A stretch of 64,000 nt of DNA from DATLGB01 sp963740765 (lineage in GTDB: Bacteria; Actinomycetota; Thermoleophilia; Solirubrobacterales; Solirubrobacteraceae): NCBI GenBank assembly GCA_963740765.1, contig CAVUFN010000010.1, forward strand, positions 310,001-374,000. The letters run 5' to 3'. The notes under the pieces are model-generated. The model saw nothing but the letters and a program-made list of their open reading frames with translations, had not been told where the DNA came from and did not search any database. Position numbers and translations under genes: made by a program. This document shows positions 25,569 to 33,526 of the stretch, piece after piece. Position 1 is the first letter of the stretch, and the number at the start of each line of letters is the position of its first letter.

Positions 25569-26489
25569 CTAAGGAGCGGCTATTTCACGCCAGGCGGCGA
25601 CAACCCGGGCGGCCATGCGATCGGCGGAGAACAGGTCGGCGCGGGCACGCCCGTCGACGCGCGGATCGGGGTCGGCGACGATCGGCGCAAGCGCATCGCG
25701 CCACGCTCGCTCGTCCCACTCGAGGCAGTGCGCGCCGGGGAGGCCGCCGAGCGCGACGGGGTGGATCCCCACCGGCGTGCCGAGAGCAGGGACCCCGCAC
25801 GCGATCGCCTCGATCACCGCAAGGCCGAAGCCCTCGTCGATCGACGGCACGAGGACGGCGTTGGCGGCGTTGATCCAGTACGGGACCTCGTCGGGCGGCA
25901 CGTTGCCCATCGTCAGCAGCCGGGTGCCGCCCGCTGCCGCCTGCGCGCGCGGGAACGCCTTCAGCGGCCGGCTCGGGTCGTGGGGGAAGAGCAGGCAGGG
26001 CTCCTCGGGGTCGAGGCCGAGGCGGGTGCGCGCCTCGGCGCGGGGAATCGCGCGAAAGCGCTGCATGTCGACGCCGACGGGGAGGACGGAGACGGCCCGG
26101 CCGCCCGGGACGTTGGCGCTGAACGCGCGGCTCACCGCGGCCGTGCGGCTCACGAACGGCAGCACGCTGCGGGTGATCAGCTTCGAGCGCGGGTGGAAGA
26201 GGTCGTTGCCGTGGAGGGTCACGAGCACGGGGCCGAGCCGGGCCAGCACCGCCGGCCAGGCGGTCAGGCCGAAGTGGGCGTGGACGACGTCGAAGGACGT
26301 GTTGCGGAAGCGGCCGCGCAGCTCGCGGGTGGCGCGGGCATAGCCCTTCGGCGGGAAGGTGAACAGCTCGACCTCGACGTCCCCGCGCCGCCGCAGCGCC
26401 TCCACCTGGTCGCGCACGAACGACCCCAGCGCCGGGCGCTCGGCCGTCGGGTACATGTTGGTCACGACCAGGGCGCGCACTCTCTGCAC
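25569..26489 (-). CDS. Glycosyltransferase family 4 protein
   Basis: A GT-B glycosyltransferase of 306 aa from GTG 26489 (GTG 26480 is equally plausible). The N-terminal half has TNMYPTAERPALGSFVRDQV and VHAHFGLTAWP; the nucleotide-sugar half has LPVGVDMQRF, FPHDPSRPLKAF and PSIDEGFGLAVIEAIACGVP, the E-x7-E region of GT4 enzymes. Donor and acceptor are unknown; envelope polysaccharide or glycolipid synthesis is usual. It is divergent from a Flp-type pilin gene. Confidence 0.85.
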   Translation of the reverse strand: MQRVRALVVTNMYPTAERPALGSFVRDQVEALRRRGDVEVELFTFPPKGYARATRELRGRFRNTSFDVVHAHFGLTAWPAVLARLGPVLVTLHGNDLFHPRSKLITRSVLPFVSRTAAVSRAFSANVPGGRAVSVLPVGVDMQRFRAIPRAEARTRLGLDPEEPCLLFPHDPSRPLKAFPRAQAAAGGTRLLTMGNVPPDEVPYWINAANAVLVPSIDEGFGLAVIEAIACGVPALGTPVGIHPVALGGLPGAHCLEWDERAWRDALAPIVADPDPRVDGRARADLFSADRMAARVVAAWREIAAP

Positions 26490-26556
26490 AGTTTCGCCGC
26501 TGCATCGGCACACCTGCGTCTGGATCCGTCACCCGCCCCGGCGGAGCCTTCTCCGC

Positions 26557-26778
26557 ATGGACATCTACACGCTCTTCGGCCGCCTCCACGCCGGCCTTCT
26601 CAACCTCCGCCGCGAGAGCGGCCAGGGCACCGTCGAGTACGTCGGGCTCATCCTGCTCATGGCCGTCGTCCTCGCCGGCATCGTCAAGGCGGCCGGCAGC
26701 TTCTCGGACGACCAGGGCGTCGCCAAGGCCGTCGTGGACAAGCTCCAGAAGGCGATCTCCGGCATCAAGGGGGACTGA
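26557..26778 (+). CDS. Flp/Fap-type pilin component
   Basis: A 73-aa prepilin. Residues 1-22 form a polar leader, followed by GQGTVEYVGLILLMAVVLAG, the Flp signature with Glu-Tyr five residues after the expected cleavage site. It would be processed by a prepilin peptidase and assembled into tight-adherence pili. No tad, cpa or peptidase genes are in the window, so this copy is isolated; the adjacent murI operon starts 38 bp after it. Confidence 0.85.
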   Translation: MDIYTLFGRLHAGLLNLRRESGQGTVEYVGLILLMAVVLAGIVKAAGSFSDDQGVAKAVVDKLQKAISGIKGD

Positions 26779-26815
26779 CCGGGGCGGTGTCACCCGCGGC
26801 TGCGAGACTGCGGTC

Positions 26816-27679
26816 GTGGGCGATCCGGGTGACGTGACGGAGCGGCGGCAGCCGATCGGGGTCTTCGACTCCGGGGTCGGTGGCCTCACCGTGCTCCACG
26901 AGCTGCTCGTGGCGCTTCCGCACGAGGCGTTCCTGTATCTGGGGGACACCGCGCGGTTCCCGTACGGCACGCGGTCCCTCGAGGAGCTGCAGGGCTTCGC
27001 GATCCACAACACGACGGAGCTGACCGACCGGGCCGCGAAGCTCGTGGTGGTCGCCTGCAACTCGGCGACCGCGGCGGCGGGAGACCTGCTGCACGAGCGC
27101 TTTCCGCACACGGACGTCATCACGGTGATCGGGCCGGAGTCACAGGCGGCGTCGGTGGCGACGCGCAACGGCCGCGTGGGGCTGCTCGCCACGCCGGCGA
27201 CCGTCGCGTCGGGTGCCTACGACCGCGCGCTCGCGACGGCCGACCCACACCTGCGCCTGACCGCCGTGGCGTGCGAGGAGCTGGCTCCGATCATCCAGGC
27301 CGGGTTCCCGTTCGACGAGCGCGTGATGAGCACCGTGCGCCGCTATTGCGAGCCGCTGCGGGACGCGCGTGTGGACACGGTCATCCTCGGCTGCACGCAC
27401 TACCCGCTCGTGCGCCCGATGCTCCAGCGCATGCTCGGCCCCGACGTCACGCTGATCACCCCGGGCCAGGCGATGGCGCGGCGGGTGCGCAGCGCCCTCG
27501 CCGCGCGCGGCGTGGACTCCGATCTCGCCGGCGAGGGCGAGTACAGCTTCCTCTGCACGGGCGCGACGGACGAGTTCCGCGAGCTCGGCACGCGCTTCCT
27601 GCAGCTGCCGATCGCGCACGTGGAGCACATCGATGTCCACGCCGCCGAGACCGTCCTCCTCGACCTTCCCCAGCTATGA
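26816..27679 (+). CDS. murI: Glutamate racemase
   Basis: A 287-aa enzyme that makes D-glutamate for peptidoglycan. GVFDSGVGGLTVLHEL opens the fold, VVACNSATAAA contains the first catalytic Cys and ILGCTHYPLV the second with its His partner. GTG 26816 is the start. It heads a coupled three-gene unit with rph and rdgB, each joined by ATGA overlaps. Confidence 0.92.
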   Translation: MGDPGDVTERRQPIGVFDSGVGGLTVLHELLVALPHEAFLYLGDTARFPYGTRSLEELQGFAIHNTTELTDRAAKLVVVACNSATAAAGDLLHERFPHTDVITVIGPESQAASVATRNGRVGLLATPATVASGAYDRALATADPHLRLTAVACEELAPIIQAGFPFDERVMSTVRRYCEPLRDARVDTVILGCTHYPLVRPMLQRMLGPDVTLITPGQAMARRVRSALAARGVDSDLAGEGEYSFLCTGATDEFRELGTRFLQLPIAHVEHIDVHAAETVLLDLPQL

Positions 27680-28407
27680 CCCAACGCTCCTACGACCGGC
27701 CGGCCGACGGCCTGCGGCCCGTCACCATCGAACCGGGCTTCGTGCGCAGCGCGACCGGCTCCGCCCTCATCTCCTGCGGGGAGACGCGCGTGATCTGCAC
27801 CGCGTCCGTGCAGGAGTCGGTCCCCAGGTGGATGTCCGGCCGCGGCCGGGGCTGGGTCACCGCCGAGTACGGGATGCTCCCGGCCTCGACGGGCGACCGC
27901 AAGCCGCGCGACATCACCCGGGGCAAGGCGGACGGCCGCAGCGTCGAGATCCAGCGGCTGATCGGGCGCTCGCTGCGCGGGGTGGTCGACTTCGCCGCCC
28001 TCGGCGAGCGCACCGTCTACGTCGACTGCGACGTCCTGCAGGCCGACGGCGGCACCCGCTGCGCGTCCATCACCGGCGGGTTCGTGGCTCTGCATCTCGC
28101 CCTCCTGCGCCTGGTCGAGGAGCGCAAGCTCGAGAGCGTGCCGCTGACGGGCAGCGTCGCCGCGGTCTCGTGCGGGATCGTCGACGGCGTCCCGCTGCTC
28201 GACCTCGACTACCCGGAGGACTCCTCCGCCGAGGTCGACGCCAACGTCGTCATGACCGGCGACGGTGGCCTCGTCGAGGTCCAGGCCACCGCGGAGCGCA
28301 CCCCGCTGTCGCGCGCGCATCTCGACGACCTGCTCGCGCTCGCCGAGAGCGGCATCGCCACCCTGCGCGCCGCGCAGGCGGCCGCCGCTCGTGGCAAAGC
28401 CGAATGA
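27676..28407 (+). CDS. rph: Ribonuclease PH
   Basis: A 243-aa phosphorolytic 3' exoribonuclease that trims tRNA precursors. RSYDRPADGLRPVTIEPGF is the family start; CTASVQESVPRWMSGRGRGWVTAEYGMLP, QADGGTRCASITG and DLDYPEDSSAEVDANVV are conserved blocks. The ATG overlaps the murI stop. murI-rph-rdgB order is common in Actinomycetota. Confidence 0.95.
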   Translation: MTQRSYDRPADGLRPVTIEPGFVRSATGSALISCGETRVICTASVQESVPRWMSGRGRGWVTAEYGMLPASTGDRKPRDITRGKADGRSVEIQRLIGRSLRGVVDFAALGERTVYVDCDVLQADGGTRCASITGGFVALHLALLRLVEERKLESVPLTGSVAAVSCGIVDGVPLLDLDYPEDSSAEVDANVVMTGDGGLVEVQATAERTPLSRAHLDDLLALAESGIATLRAAQAAAARGKAE

Positions 28408-28964
28408 TCCTCGCCACCCACAACGCGCACAAGCTGCGCGAGTTCGCGCGCCTGCTCGAGGGCAAGGCGATCGAGCCGCTCCCCGCCGGCGCGCCCGTCC
28501 CCGAGGAGACCGGCACCACGTTCGCCGAGAACGCCCTGATCAAGGCCCGCGCCGCGCACGCCGCCACCGACCGCGCCGCCATCGCCGACGACTCCGGCAT
28601 CGGCGCGCAAGTGCTCGACTGGGGCCCCGGCGTGCGCTCCGCGCGCTACGCCGGCGACGACGCCACGGACGAGGCGAACCTCGCCAAGCTGATCGCCGAG
28701 GTCCCCGCCGGCACGCCGCTGCGGTACACGTGCGTCATCGCCCACGTCGCCGCGGACGGGGCGGAGACGCTGTTCGAGGGCGTCTGCGAGGGCGTCATGG
28801 CGACGGAACGGTCGGGTGAGCGGGGGTTCGGGTACGACCCGGTGTTCGAGCTTGGCGACGGCCGGACGATGGCGGACGTGTCCGACGAGGAGAAGGACGT
28901 CCTGAGCCACCGCGGGATCGCGGCCCGCGCGCTGCGCCAGTGGCTCTCCAACGACGGCACGTAG
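28404..28964 (+). CDS. rdgB: dITP/XTP pyrophosphatase (RdgB/HAM1)
   Basis: A 186-aa house-cleaning enzyme that hydrolyses non-canonical purine nucleoside triphosphates to monophosphates. ATHNAHKLREFARLL is the substrate loop, IADDSGIGAQVLDWGPGVRSARYAG carries the metal-binding Asp residues and GFGYDPVFE is the C-terminal signature. The ATG overlaps the rph stop. A nested inverted-repeat region follows downstream. Confidence 0.95.
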   Translation: MILATHNAHKLREFARLLEGKAIEPLPAGAPVPEETGTTFAENALIKARAAHAATDRAAIADDSGIGAQVLDWGPGVRSARYAGDDATDEANLAKLIAEVPAGTPLRYTCVIAHVAADGAETLFEGVCEGVMATERSGERGFGYDPVFELGDGRTMADVSDEEKDVLSHRGIAARALRQWLSNDGT

Positions 28965-28993
28965 GGGGAGGGAGGGGCGCAGTCCGCTCCGGG

Positions 28994-29072
28994 GGTTCCG
29001 GTCGCCGCGAACCCTGCTCCGTGGGTTCCGATTTACGGAACCTACGCAGCGCGGTACGGACCGACCGGAACC
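28994..29072. repeat. Nested inverted repeats built on GGTTCCG
   Basis: Outer arms GGTTCCGGTCG (28994-29004) and CGACCGGAACC (29062-29072) are a perfect 11-bp pair. Inside, GGTTCCG (29024-29030) pairs with CGGAACC (29036-29042) across ATTTA, with flanking CGT/ACG. GGAACCTACGC also occurs twice as a direct repeat (29038, 29068). It lies between the convergent rdgB and a 48-aa ORF and may act as a two-way terminator or be a REP-like element. Confidence 0.65.
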
Positions 29073-29170
29073 TACGCGGCAGCGTTCCCCCAGGCTCCCG
29101 CCCCAACCCACTCCCTCGATGCCGCAGTTCGAAGCACCAGCCGGCGGCGCGCCCCAGGCAGAACGCAGCG

Positions 29171-29317
29171 TCAGCGCAGGTTGATCGCCGCAGACAGCCC
29201 GACCGCGACGAGCGTCCCGGCGTAGCCGACGTAGCCATCGACGAGCAGGATCAGCGCGGCGACGAAGCACACGCCGACCGTCGTCAGCCAGGCAAGGCGG
29301 GAGAGGTCCACGTGCAT
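29171..29317 (-). CDS. Small two-helix membrane protein, 48 aa
   Basis: The ATG at 29317 opens a 48-residue reading frame: a short polar start (MHVDLSRLAW), a hydrophobic helix at about 10-27, a tight DGYVGYAG turn and a second helix to the end. It has no recognisable domain. Its start codon is only 13 bp from that of the divergent gene at 29331. Coding is inferred from its clean membrane-protein pattern and position. Confidence 0.55.
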   Translation of the reverse strand: MHVDLSRLAWLTTVGVCFVAALILLVDGYVGYAGTLVAVGLSAAINLR

Positions 29318-29330
29318 ATCTTTAGGGATC

Positions 29331-29699
29331 GTGACGACGGCACCGCTGGAACCCGACCTCGCGGCCGCCTACGTGCGCGAGCTCTCGGCCGACGTCCGCG
29401 CGGTCGTCGTGCTCGACGCCGCCGGCCGCCGGCTGGCCGGTCCGGATGCCCTCCGAGCACCCGCCTGCGCGCTTGCACACCTGCTTCCCAGCGGTGCCGT
29501 GCGCACCGAAAGCGGGGTCGTGTGGGTCGCCCGGACCCCCGGAAGGACGCTCGTCGTGGTGGGCGGACCGGTCGCTCAGATCGGTCCGACGGGCCTCGAT
29601 GTCGCGGCTGCGCTCGGCTCCGGGGCACCGGTTGAGGCGGTCGCAAACCCTTCGCCAGAGCTAAAAACCGCGGTTCAGCACGTCATCGCGGCGACGTGA
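29331..29699 (+). CDS. Uncharacterised 122-aa protein
   Basis: A small alpha/beta-looking protein from GTG 29331. VRAVVVLDAAGRRLAG and SGVVWVARTPGRTLVVVGGP alternate strand and turn in a way that recalls Roadblock/LC7 or profilin-like folds, but this is only a resemblance. No catalytic motif is visible. It is divergent from the 48-aa membrane ORF. A TATCTT box overlaps the start of that ORF, 8 nt before this GTG. Confidence 0.6.
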   Translation: MTTAPLEPDLAAAYVRELSADVRAVVVLDAAGRRLAGPDALRAPACALAHLLPSGAVRTESGVVWVARTPGRTLVVVGGPVAQIGPTGLDVAAALGSGAPVEAVANPSPELKTAVQHVIAAT

Positions 29700-29843
29700 T
29701 CTGCTCCATTTGCGTCCACAAACGCCCGCTATTTGCGGGATCACGTGCGATTTGGCTCTAGAACGTGCTCGGGAGCCGTCCGGGGCCCCTGTTAGCTTCG
29801 CCGACTGCCCAACACCCGGTCCACCGGGAGAAGGAGAGTTCGT

Positions 29844-30116
29844 ATGTCGAAGCAGGAGTTCGTAGACAAGGTCGCGTCGGATACGGGCCTGTCCAAGAAG
29901 GACGCTGGCGCCGCAGTCGATTCCGTGCTCAGCACGATCGAGAGCGAGCTGAAGGGCGGTGGCGAGGTCGCGTTCACCGGCTTCGGCAAGTTCCACGTCG
30001 CCCAGCGCGGCGCCCGCGAGGGTCGCAACCCCCGCACCGGCGAGACGATGCAGATCGCGGCGACCAAGGTCCCGCGCTTCACCGCCGGCTCCGGTCTCAA
30101 GAAGGCCATCAAGTAG
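29844..30116 (+). CDS. HU-family DNA-binding protein
   Basis: A 90-aa histone-like protein. MSKQEFVDKVASDTGLSKKD is the helical dimer part, GEVAFTGFGKF the conserved core, and GRNPRTGETMQIAATKVPRF the DNA-clamping arm with the intercalating Pro. It lacks the long Lys/Ala tail of mycobacterial HupB. AAGGAGA gives a strong ribosome site. The 144-nt upstream region holds a CCCGC-TATTT-GCGGG hairpin (29725-29739). A perfect GC hairpin follows the stop. Confidence 0.95.
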   Translation: MSKQEFVDKVASDTGLSKKDAGAAVDSVLSTIESELKGGGEVAFTGFGKFHVAQRGAREGRNPRTGETMQIAATKVPRFTAGSGLKKAIK

Positions 30117-30129
30117 GACTTCGTGCAAC

Positions 30130-30152
30130 GGGCGCCGGCGACGCCGGCGCCC
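30130..30152 (+). terminator. Hairpin after the HU gene
   Basis: GGGCGCCGGC-GAC-GCCGGCGCCC is a perfect 10-bp stem 13 nt after the HU stop and 11 nt before the pyrF start. It has no T-run. It could terminate or attenuate transcription into pyrF. Confidence 0.65.
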
Positions 30153-30163
30153 GCGCACGACCC

Positions 30164-30982
30164 ATGGCCTCAACTCACTTCGGCGACCGTCTTGCCACCG
30201 CGGTGGCGCAGCGTGAGTCGCAGATCGTCTGCGGCCTCGACCCCGACCCGGCCAGGCTCTGGCCCGGTGTCGACGGCGTCGCGGCGCACTGCCGCGCCGT
30301 CATCGCCGCGACCGCGCCCGCGTTGGTCGCCATCAAGCCCCAGCTCGCCTGCTTCGAGCGCCTCGGCGACGCGGGCCACGCCGCCCTGCACGCCGCGATC
30401 GACACGGCGCACGCCCACGACCTGCTGGTCATCCTCGACGGCAAGCGCGGCGACGTCCCCGTCACCGCCACCGTGTACGCGCAGGCGCTGGCGGGCGGAG
30501 ACGCCATCACGGTCAACCCGCTGCTCGGCCGCGACAGCCTCCAGCCCTACGTCGACGGCCCGAGCGCGCCGTTCCTGCTCGTCCGCACCTCCAATCCCGG
30601 CGCCGCCGACGTCATGGATGCCGTGCTCGAGGACGGCGGTCGCGTGTGGGAGCGCCTCGCCCAGCTCGCCGACGAGCTCGGGACGCCAGGCCCGGAGTCG
30701 GGCCTGAAGGACGTCGGTGCCGTCACCGGCGCCACCGAGCCCTCGCATCTCGCCCGCATGCGCGAGCTGATGCCCCAGACCCCCTTCCTGCTGCCCGGCG
30801 TCGGCGCCCAGGGCGGCGACGTCGCAGCGCTCGGCCCCGCCTGGCAGCCCGGCCGCGCCGGCGGGCTCGTGACCGCGTCGCGCTCGATCGTGAACGCCTA
30901 TGACGCCACGGGCGGCGATCCGGGCGAGTCGGCTCGCGCCGAGGCCGAACGCTTGCGCACGCACGCGTGGGAGCTCGGGTAG
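30164..30982 (+). CDS. pyrF: Orotidine 5'-phosphate decarboxylase
   Basis: A 272-aa enzyme converting OMP to UMP. It is the longer actinobacterial/mycobacterial (type 2) form: THFGDRLATAVAQRESQIVCGLDPDP at the start, IKPQLACFE, and ILDGKRGDVPVTATVYAQ with the catalytic Lys-Asp set. PGVGAQGGDVAAL is the phosphate-binding loop. It is separated from the rest of pyrimidine synthesis, which is not in this window. Confidence 0.93.
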   Translation: MASTHFGDRLATAVAQRESQIVCGLDPDPARLWPGVDGVAAHCRAVIAATAPALVAIKPQLACFERLGDAGHAALHAAIDTAHAHDLLVILDGKRGDVPVTATVYAQALAGGDAITVNPLLGRDSLQPYVDGPSAPFLLVRTSNPGAADVMDAVLEDGGRVWERLAQLADELGTPGPESGLKDVGAVTGATEPSHLARMRELMPQTPFLLPGVGAQGGDVAALGPAWQPGRAGGLVTASRSIVNAYDATGGDPGESARAEAERLRTHAWELG

Positions 30983-31001
30983 CCACCTACCCTGTGCGCC
31001 G

Positions 31002-31313
31002 ATGACACCGGCACGGTTCCTGGCGCCGGCGGCGCTCGTGGCTGCCGCGATCGCGCTGTTCTCGATCCTCGCCTCCGGCGGGGGCGACGACTCCGAGAAG
31101 ACGGCATCCCCCGCCGCGACCGCGGAGGCCACGGCGACGGCCAAGCCCAAGCGCACCGCCCGTCCGAGCGCCGGCACCTACACCGTCAAGCCGGGCGACA
31201 CGCCGTCCGGGATCGCCGAGGAGAAGAACGTCGACGTCGACGACCTGCTCGCGCTCAACCCCGACGTCGACCCGGACGCGCTGACCGTCGGCGACAAGCT
31301 CAAGTTGCCATGA
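31002..31313 (+). CDS. LysM-domain membrane-anchored protein
   Basis: A 103-aa protein with an N-terminal hydrophobic segment (residues 5-25) and one LysM domain at 58-103 (YTVKPGDTPSGIAEEKNVDVDDLLALNP). LysM binds peptidoglycan or chitin-like glycans. The Thr/Ala/Lys-rich linker would span the wall. TACCCT sits 8 nt before the ATG. Its stop overlaps the start of the D,D-carboxypeptidase gene, which supports a wall role. Confidence 0.85.
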   Translation: MTPARFLAPAALVAAAIALFSILASGGGDDSEKTASPAATAEATATAKPKRTARPSAGTYTVKPGDTPSGIAEEKNVDVDDLLALNPDVDPDALTVGDKLKLP

Positions 31314-32503
31314 GGCGGGTCGCCGTCCTGGTCGCGCTGCTGCTCGTCCCCGCGACCGCAAGCGCCGCAGACCGCCCGACCATCGCGTCGCCCGAGGCGA
31401 TCGTCGTCGACGCCCAGACCGGTGACGTGGCGTACTCCAAGGACGCCGACCAGTCGCGTCCGATCGCCTCGACGACCAAGCTGATGACCGCCCTGCTCAC
31501 CCTCGAGCACAAGGGCCTGAGCGACGTGGTGACCGCGCCCCGCTACCGCGCCGCGCCGGCGGAGGTCGTCCTCGGCCTGCAGAAGGGCCAGCAGATCAAG
31601 GAGGCCGACCTCCTCCGCGCGCTCCTGGTCATCTCCGCCAACGACAGCGCCGTCGCGCTGGCCACGCACATCGCCGGCGACGTCCCCACCTTCGTCAACG
31701 AGATGAACCGCCGCGCGCAGCAGCTCGGCCTCGAGAACACGCACTACGCCAACCCGATCGGCCTCGACCAGCAGGGCAACTACTCCAGCGCGCGCGACCT
31801 CGCCACGCTCACCCGCACCCTGCGCAAGTACCGGATCTTCCGCCGGACGGTCAACACGAACCAGCTCACGCTGCGGACCGGCCCCAACCGCAGCCTGCTG
31901 ACCAACCGCAACACGCTGCTCGCGCAGTACCCCTGGATCGACGGCGTCAAGACGGGCTACACGTCCGGCGCCGGCAACGTCCTCGTCGCCAGCGGCAGCA
32001 AGCGCGACGTCCACCTGATCTCCGTCGTCATCGGCGCGAGCTCCAAGCTGGCGCGCAACGACGAGTCGGTCGAGCTGCTCAAGTACGGCTTCACCAAGTA
32101 CCGGCTCGCCCGCGCCGTCGTGGCGGGCAACCGCATGGCCAGCGTCCCGATCCGCAACCGCCCGGGCGCCGACCTGCCCGTCATCGCCGGTCGGACCGTG
32201 CGCAAGGTCAAGCGCGTCACGGAGGACTTCACCCTGGAGGAGCAGCTGCCCGACGAGGTCGCCGGCCCGATCCGCTACGGCCAGCGGATCGGCAAGCTCA
32301 TGGTCAAGCTGCGCGGGCGCACGATCGCCACCGTGCCGCTGACGGCCGGGCTCGAGATCCCCAAGGCGAGCACCGCCCGGCGCACGCAGGACTTCGTCAC
32401 GCAACCATGGACGCTGATCGTGCTCGGTGCCATCCTCGCCATCGCCGCCCTCCTCAGCCAGCGCCGTCCGGTGAAGCGCCGCGAAGAGGAGCCCGCAGCA
32501 TGA
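31310..32503 (+). CDS. D-alanyl-D-alanine carboxypeptidase (S11 family)
   Basis: A 397-aa penicillin-binding protein of the DacA/DacF type. The signal peptide is residues 1-20. The three active-site boxes are intact: Ser54-x-x-Lys57 in ASTTKLM, Ser109-Ala-Asn111, and KTG in GVKTGYTSGAG. A C-terminal beta domain precedes one membrane helix and a basic tail (RRPVKRREEE), so the C-terminus anchors it. It trims the terminal D-Ala of peptidoglycan stems. ATGA overlaps join it to the LysM gene upstream and the PfkB gene downstream. Confidence 0.92.
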   Translation: MRRVAVLVALLLVPATASAADRPTIASPEAIVVDAQTGDVAYSKDADQSRPIASTTKLMTALLTLEHKGLSDVVTAPRYRAAPAEVVLGLQKGQQIKEADLLRALLVISANDSAVALATHIAGDVPTFVNEMNRRAQQLGLENTHYANPIGLDQQGNYSSARDLATLTRTLRKYRIFRRTVNTNQLTLRTGPNRSLLTNRNTLLAQYPWIDGVKTGYTSGAGNVLVASGSKRDVHLISVVIGASSKLARNDESVELLKYGFTKYRLARAVVAGNRMASVPIRNRPGADLPVIAGRTVRKVKRVTEDFTLEEQLPDEVAGPIRYGQRIGKLMVKLRGRTIATVPLTAGLEIPKASTARRTQDFVTQPWTLIVLGAILAIAALLSQRRPVKRREEEPAA

Positions 32504-33462
32504 TCATCACGGTCACCCTCAACGCGGCCATCGACAAGACGATGGAGGTTCCGAACTTCCAGCCGGGCCGCCGCCATCGCACCGTCGACCAGACGACGAC
32601 CCCGGGCGGCAAGGGCGTCAACATCGCGCGCGTCCTGAAGACCCTCGGGCAGCCCGTCATCGCCACGGGGCTGGCGGGCGGCGCGGCCGGGCTGCGCATC
32701 GTCGAGCAGCTGACCGACATGAGCGTGCTGTCGGACTTCGTCCGCATCCGCGAGGACTCGCGCACCAACACGGCGCTGATCGACCCCACCACGGGCCAGC
32801 AGACCGAGGTCAACGAGCGCGGGCCGTACGTCTCCGAGGCGGAGATCGATCTGTTCGCGGACAAGCTGCTGTACCTGGCCAAGGGCGCGTCGCTGTGCGT
32901 GTTCGCCGGCTCGCTGCCGCGTGGGGTGGACCTCGAGATCTACGAGCGGCTCATCCGCGAGGTCAAGCGCCTCGGCGTGACCACCATCGTCGACACGGAG
33001 GGCGACCCGCTGATGCGCGCGGTCCGGGCCGAGCCGGCCGTCATCTCGCCGAACGTGCTCGAGGCCGAAGAGCTCGTCGGCTACGAGTTCGCCTCCGACG
33101 AGGACCAGGTGCTGGCCGTGCGCGAGATGGTGTCCATGGGCGCCCGCGAGGCGATCATGACCGTGCCGGACGGCTGCGTCGCGCAGGTGGTCCCCGACGA
33201 CGGGACCCCGCAGCTGCTGCGCGTCACGATCCCGAGCGTCGAGGAGGCGACGGCGACGATCGGATCGGGCGACGCGTTCCTCGCCGGGTACGTGGCCGCG
33301 CGCTACGCCGGGCGGCCGGCCGCGGACTGCCTCGCCTACGGCGTCGCCTGCGGCGCGGAGTCCACGCAGCACCTCGGAGCAGGCGTCGTCGAGCCCGAGG
33401 CGGTCGGCAAGCTGCTCGGCGAGGTGGAGGTCACCCCCGTGGCCGCCGCCGAAGTGCCGTAA
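32500..33462 (+). CDS. 1-phosphofructokinase-family hexose kinase (PfkB)
   Basis: A 320-aa ribokinase-fold sugar kinase. ITVTLNAAIDKTMEV and TTPGGKGVNIARVLKTLG are the family N-terminal motifs; TATIGSGDAFLAGYVA holds the anion hole and catalytic Asp. Members phosphorylate fructose-1-P, tagatose-6-P or fructose-6-P; no PTS or other sugar genes are adjacent, so the substrate is open. It is translationally coupled to the carboxypeptidase. Confidence 0.87.
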   Translation: MIITVTLNAAIDKTMEVPNFQPGRRHRTVDQTTTPGGKGVNIARVLKTLGQPVIATGLAGGAAGLRIVEQLTDMSVLSDFVRIREDSRTNTALIDPTTGQQTEVNERGPYVSEAEIDLFADKLLYLAKGASLCVFAGSLPRGVDLEIYERLIREVKRLGVTTIVDTEGDPLMRAVRAEPAVISPNVLEAEELVGYEFASDEDQVLAVREMVSMGAREAIMTVPDGCVAQVVPDDGTPQLLRVTIPSVEEATATIGSGDAFLAGYVAARYAGRPAADCLAYGVACGAESTQHLGAGVVEPEAVGKLLGEVEVTPVAAAEVP

Positions 33463-33485
33463 TTTGCGTGAATCGGGGGTCGCGG

Positions 33486-33503
33486 GGACGGCCGATGCCG
33501 TCC
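33486..33503 (+). terminator. Hairpin after the PfkB gene
   Basis: GGACGGC-CGAT-GCCGTCC is a perfect 7-bp stem 23 nt after the PfkB stop and upstream of the guaB3 promoter box. It fits a terminator for the LysM-carboxypeptidase-kinase unit. Confidence 0.5.
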
Positions 33504-33514
33504 GGTTCGGCGCC

Positions 33515-33520
33515 TAGGAT
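33515..33520 (+). promoter_or_regulatory. -10 box of guaB3, leaderless type
   Basis: TAGGAT lies exactly 6 nt before the guaB3 ATG (33527). No purine-rich ribosome site is present between them, so transcription probably starts at or next to the ATG. Confidence 0.55.
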
Positions 33521-33526
33521 CAGTGC

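Noticed and set aside
26557..26778. Start of a tad pilus locus.
   Set aside because: Only one Flp-type pilin gene is present; no tad ATPase, secretin or peptidase gene occurs in the window.
28994..29072. A CRISPR-like array of short repeats.
   Set aside because: The repeats are inverted and nested, with unequal spacing, and there are no cas genes.
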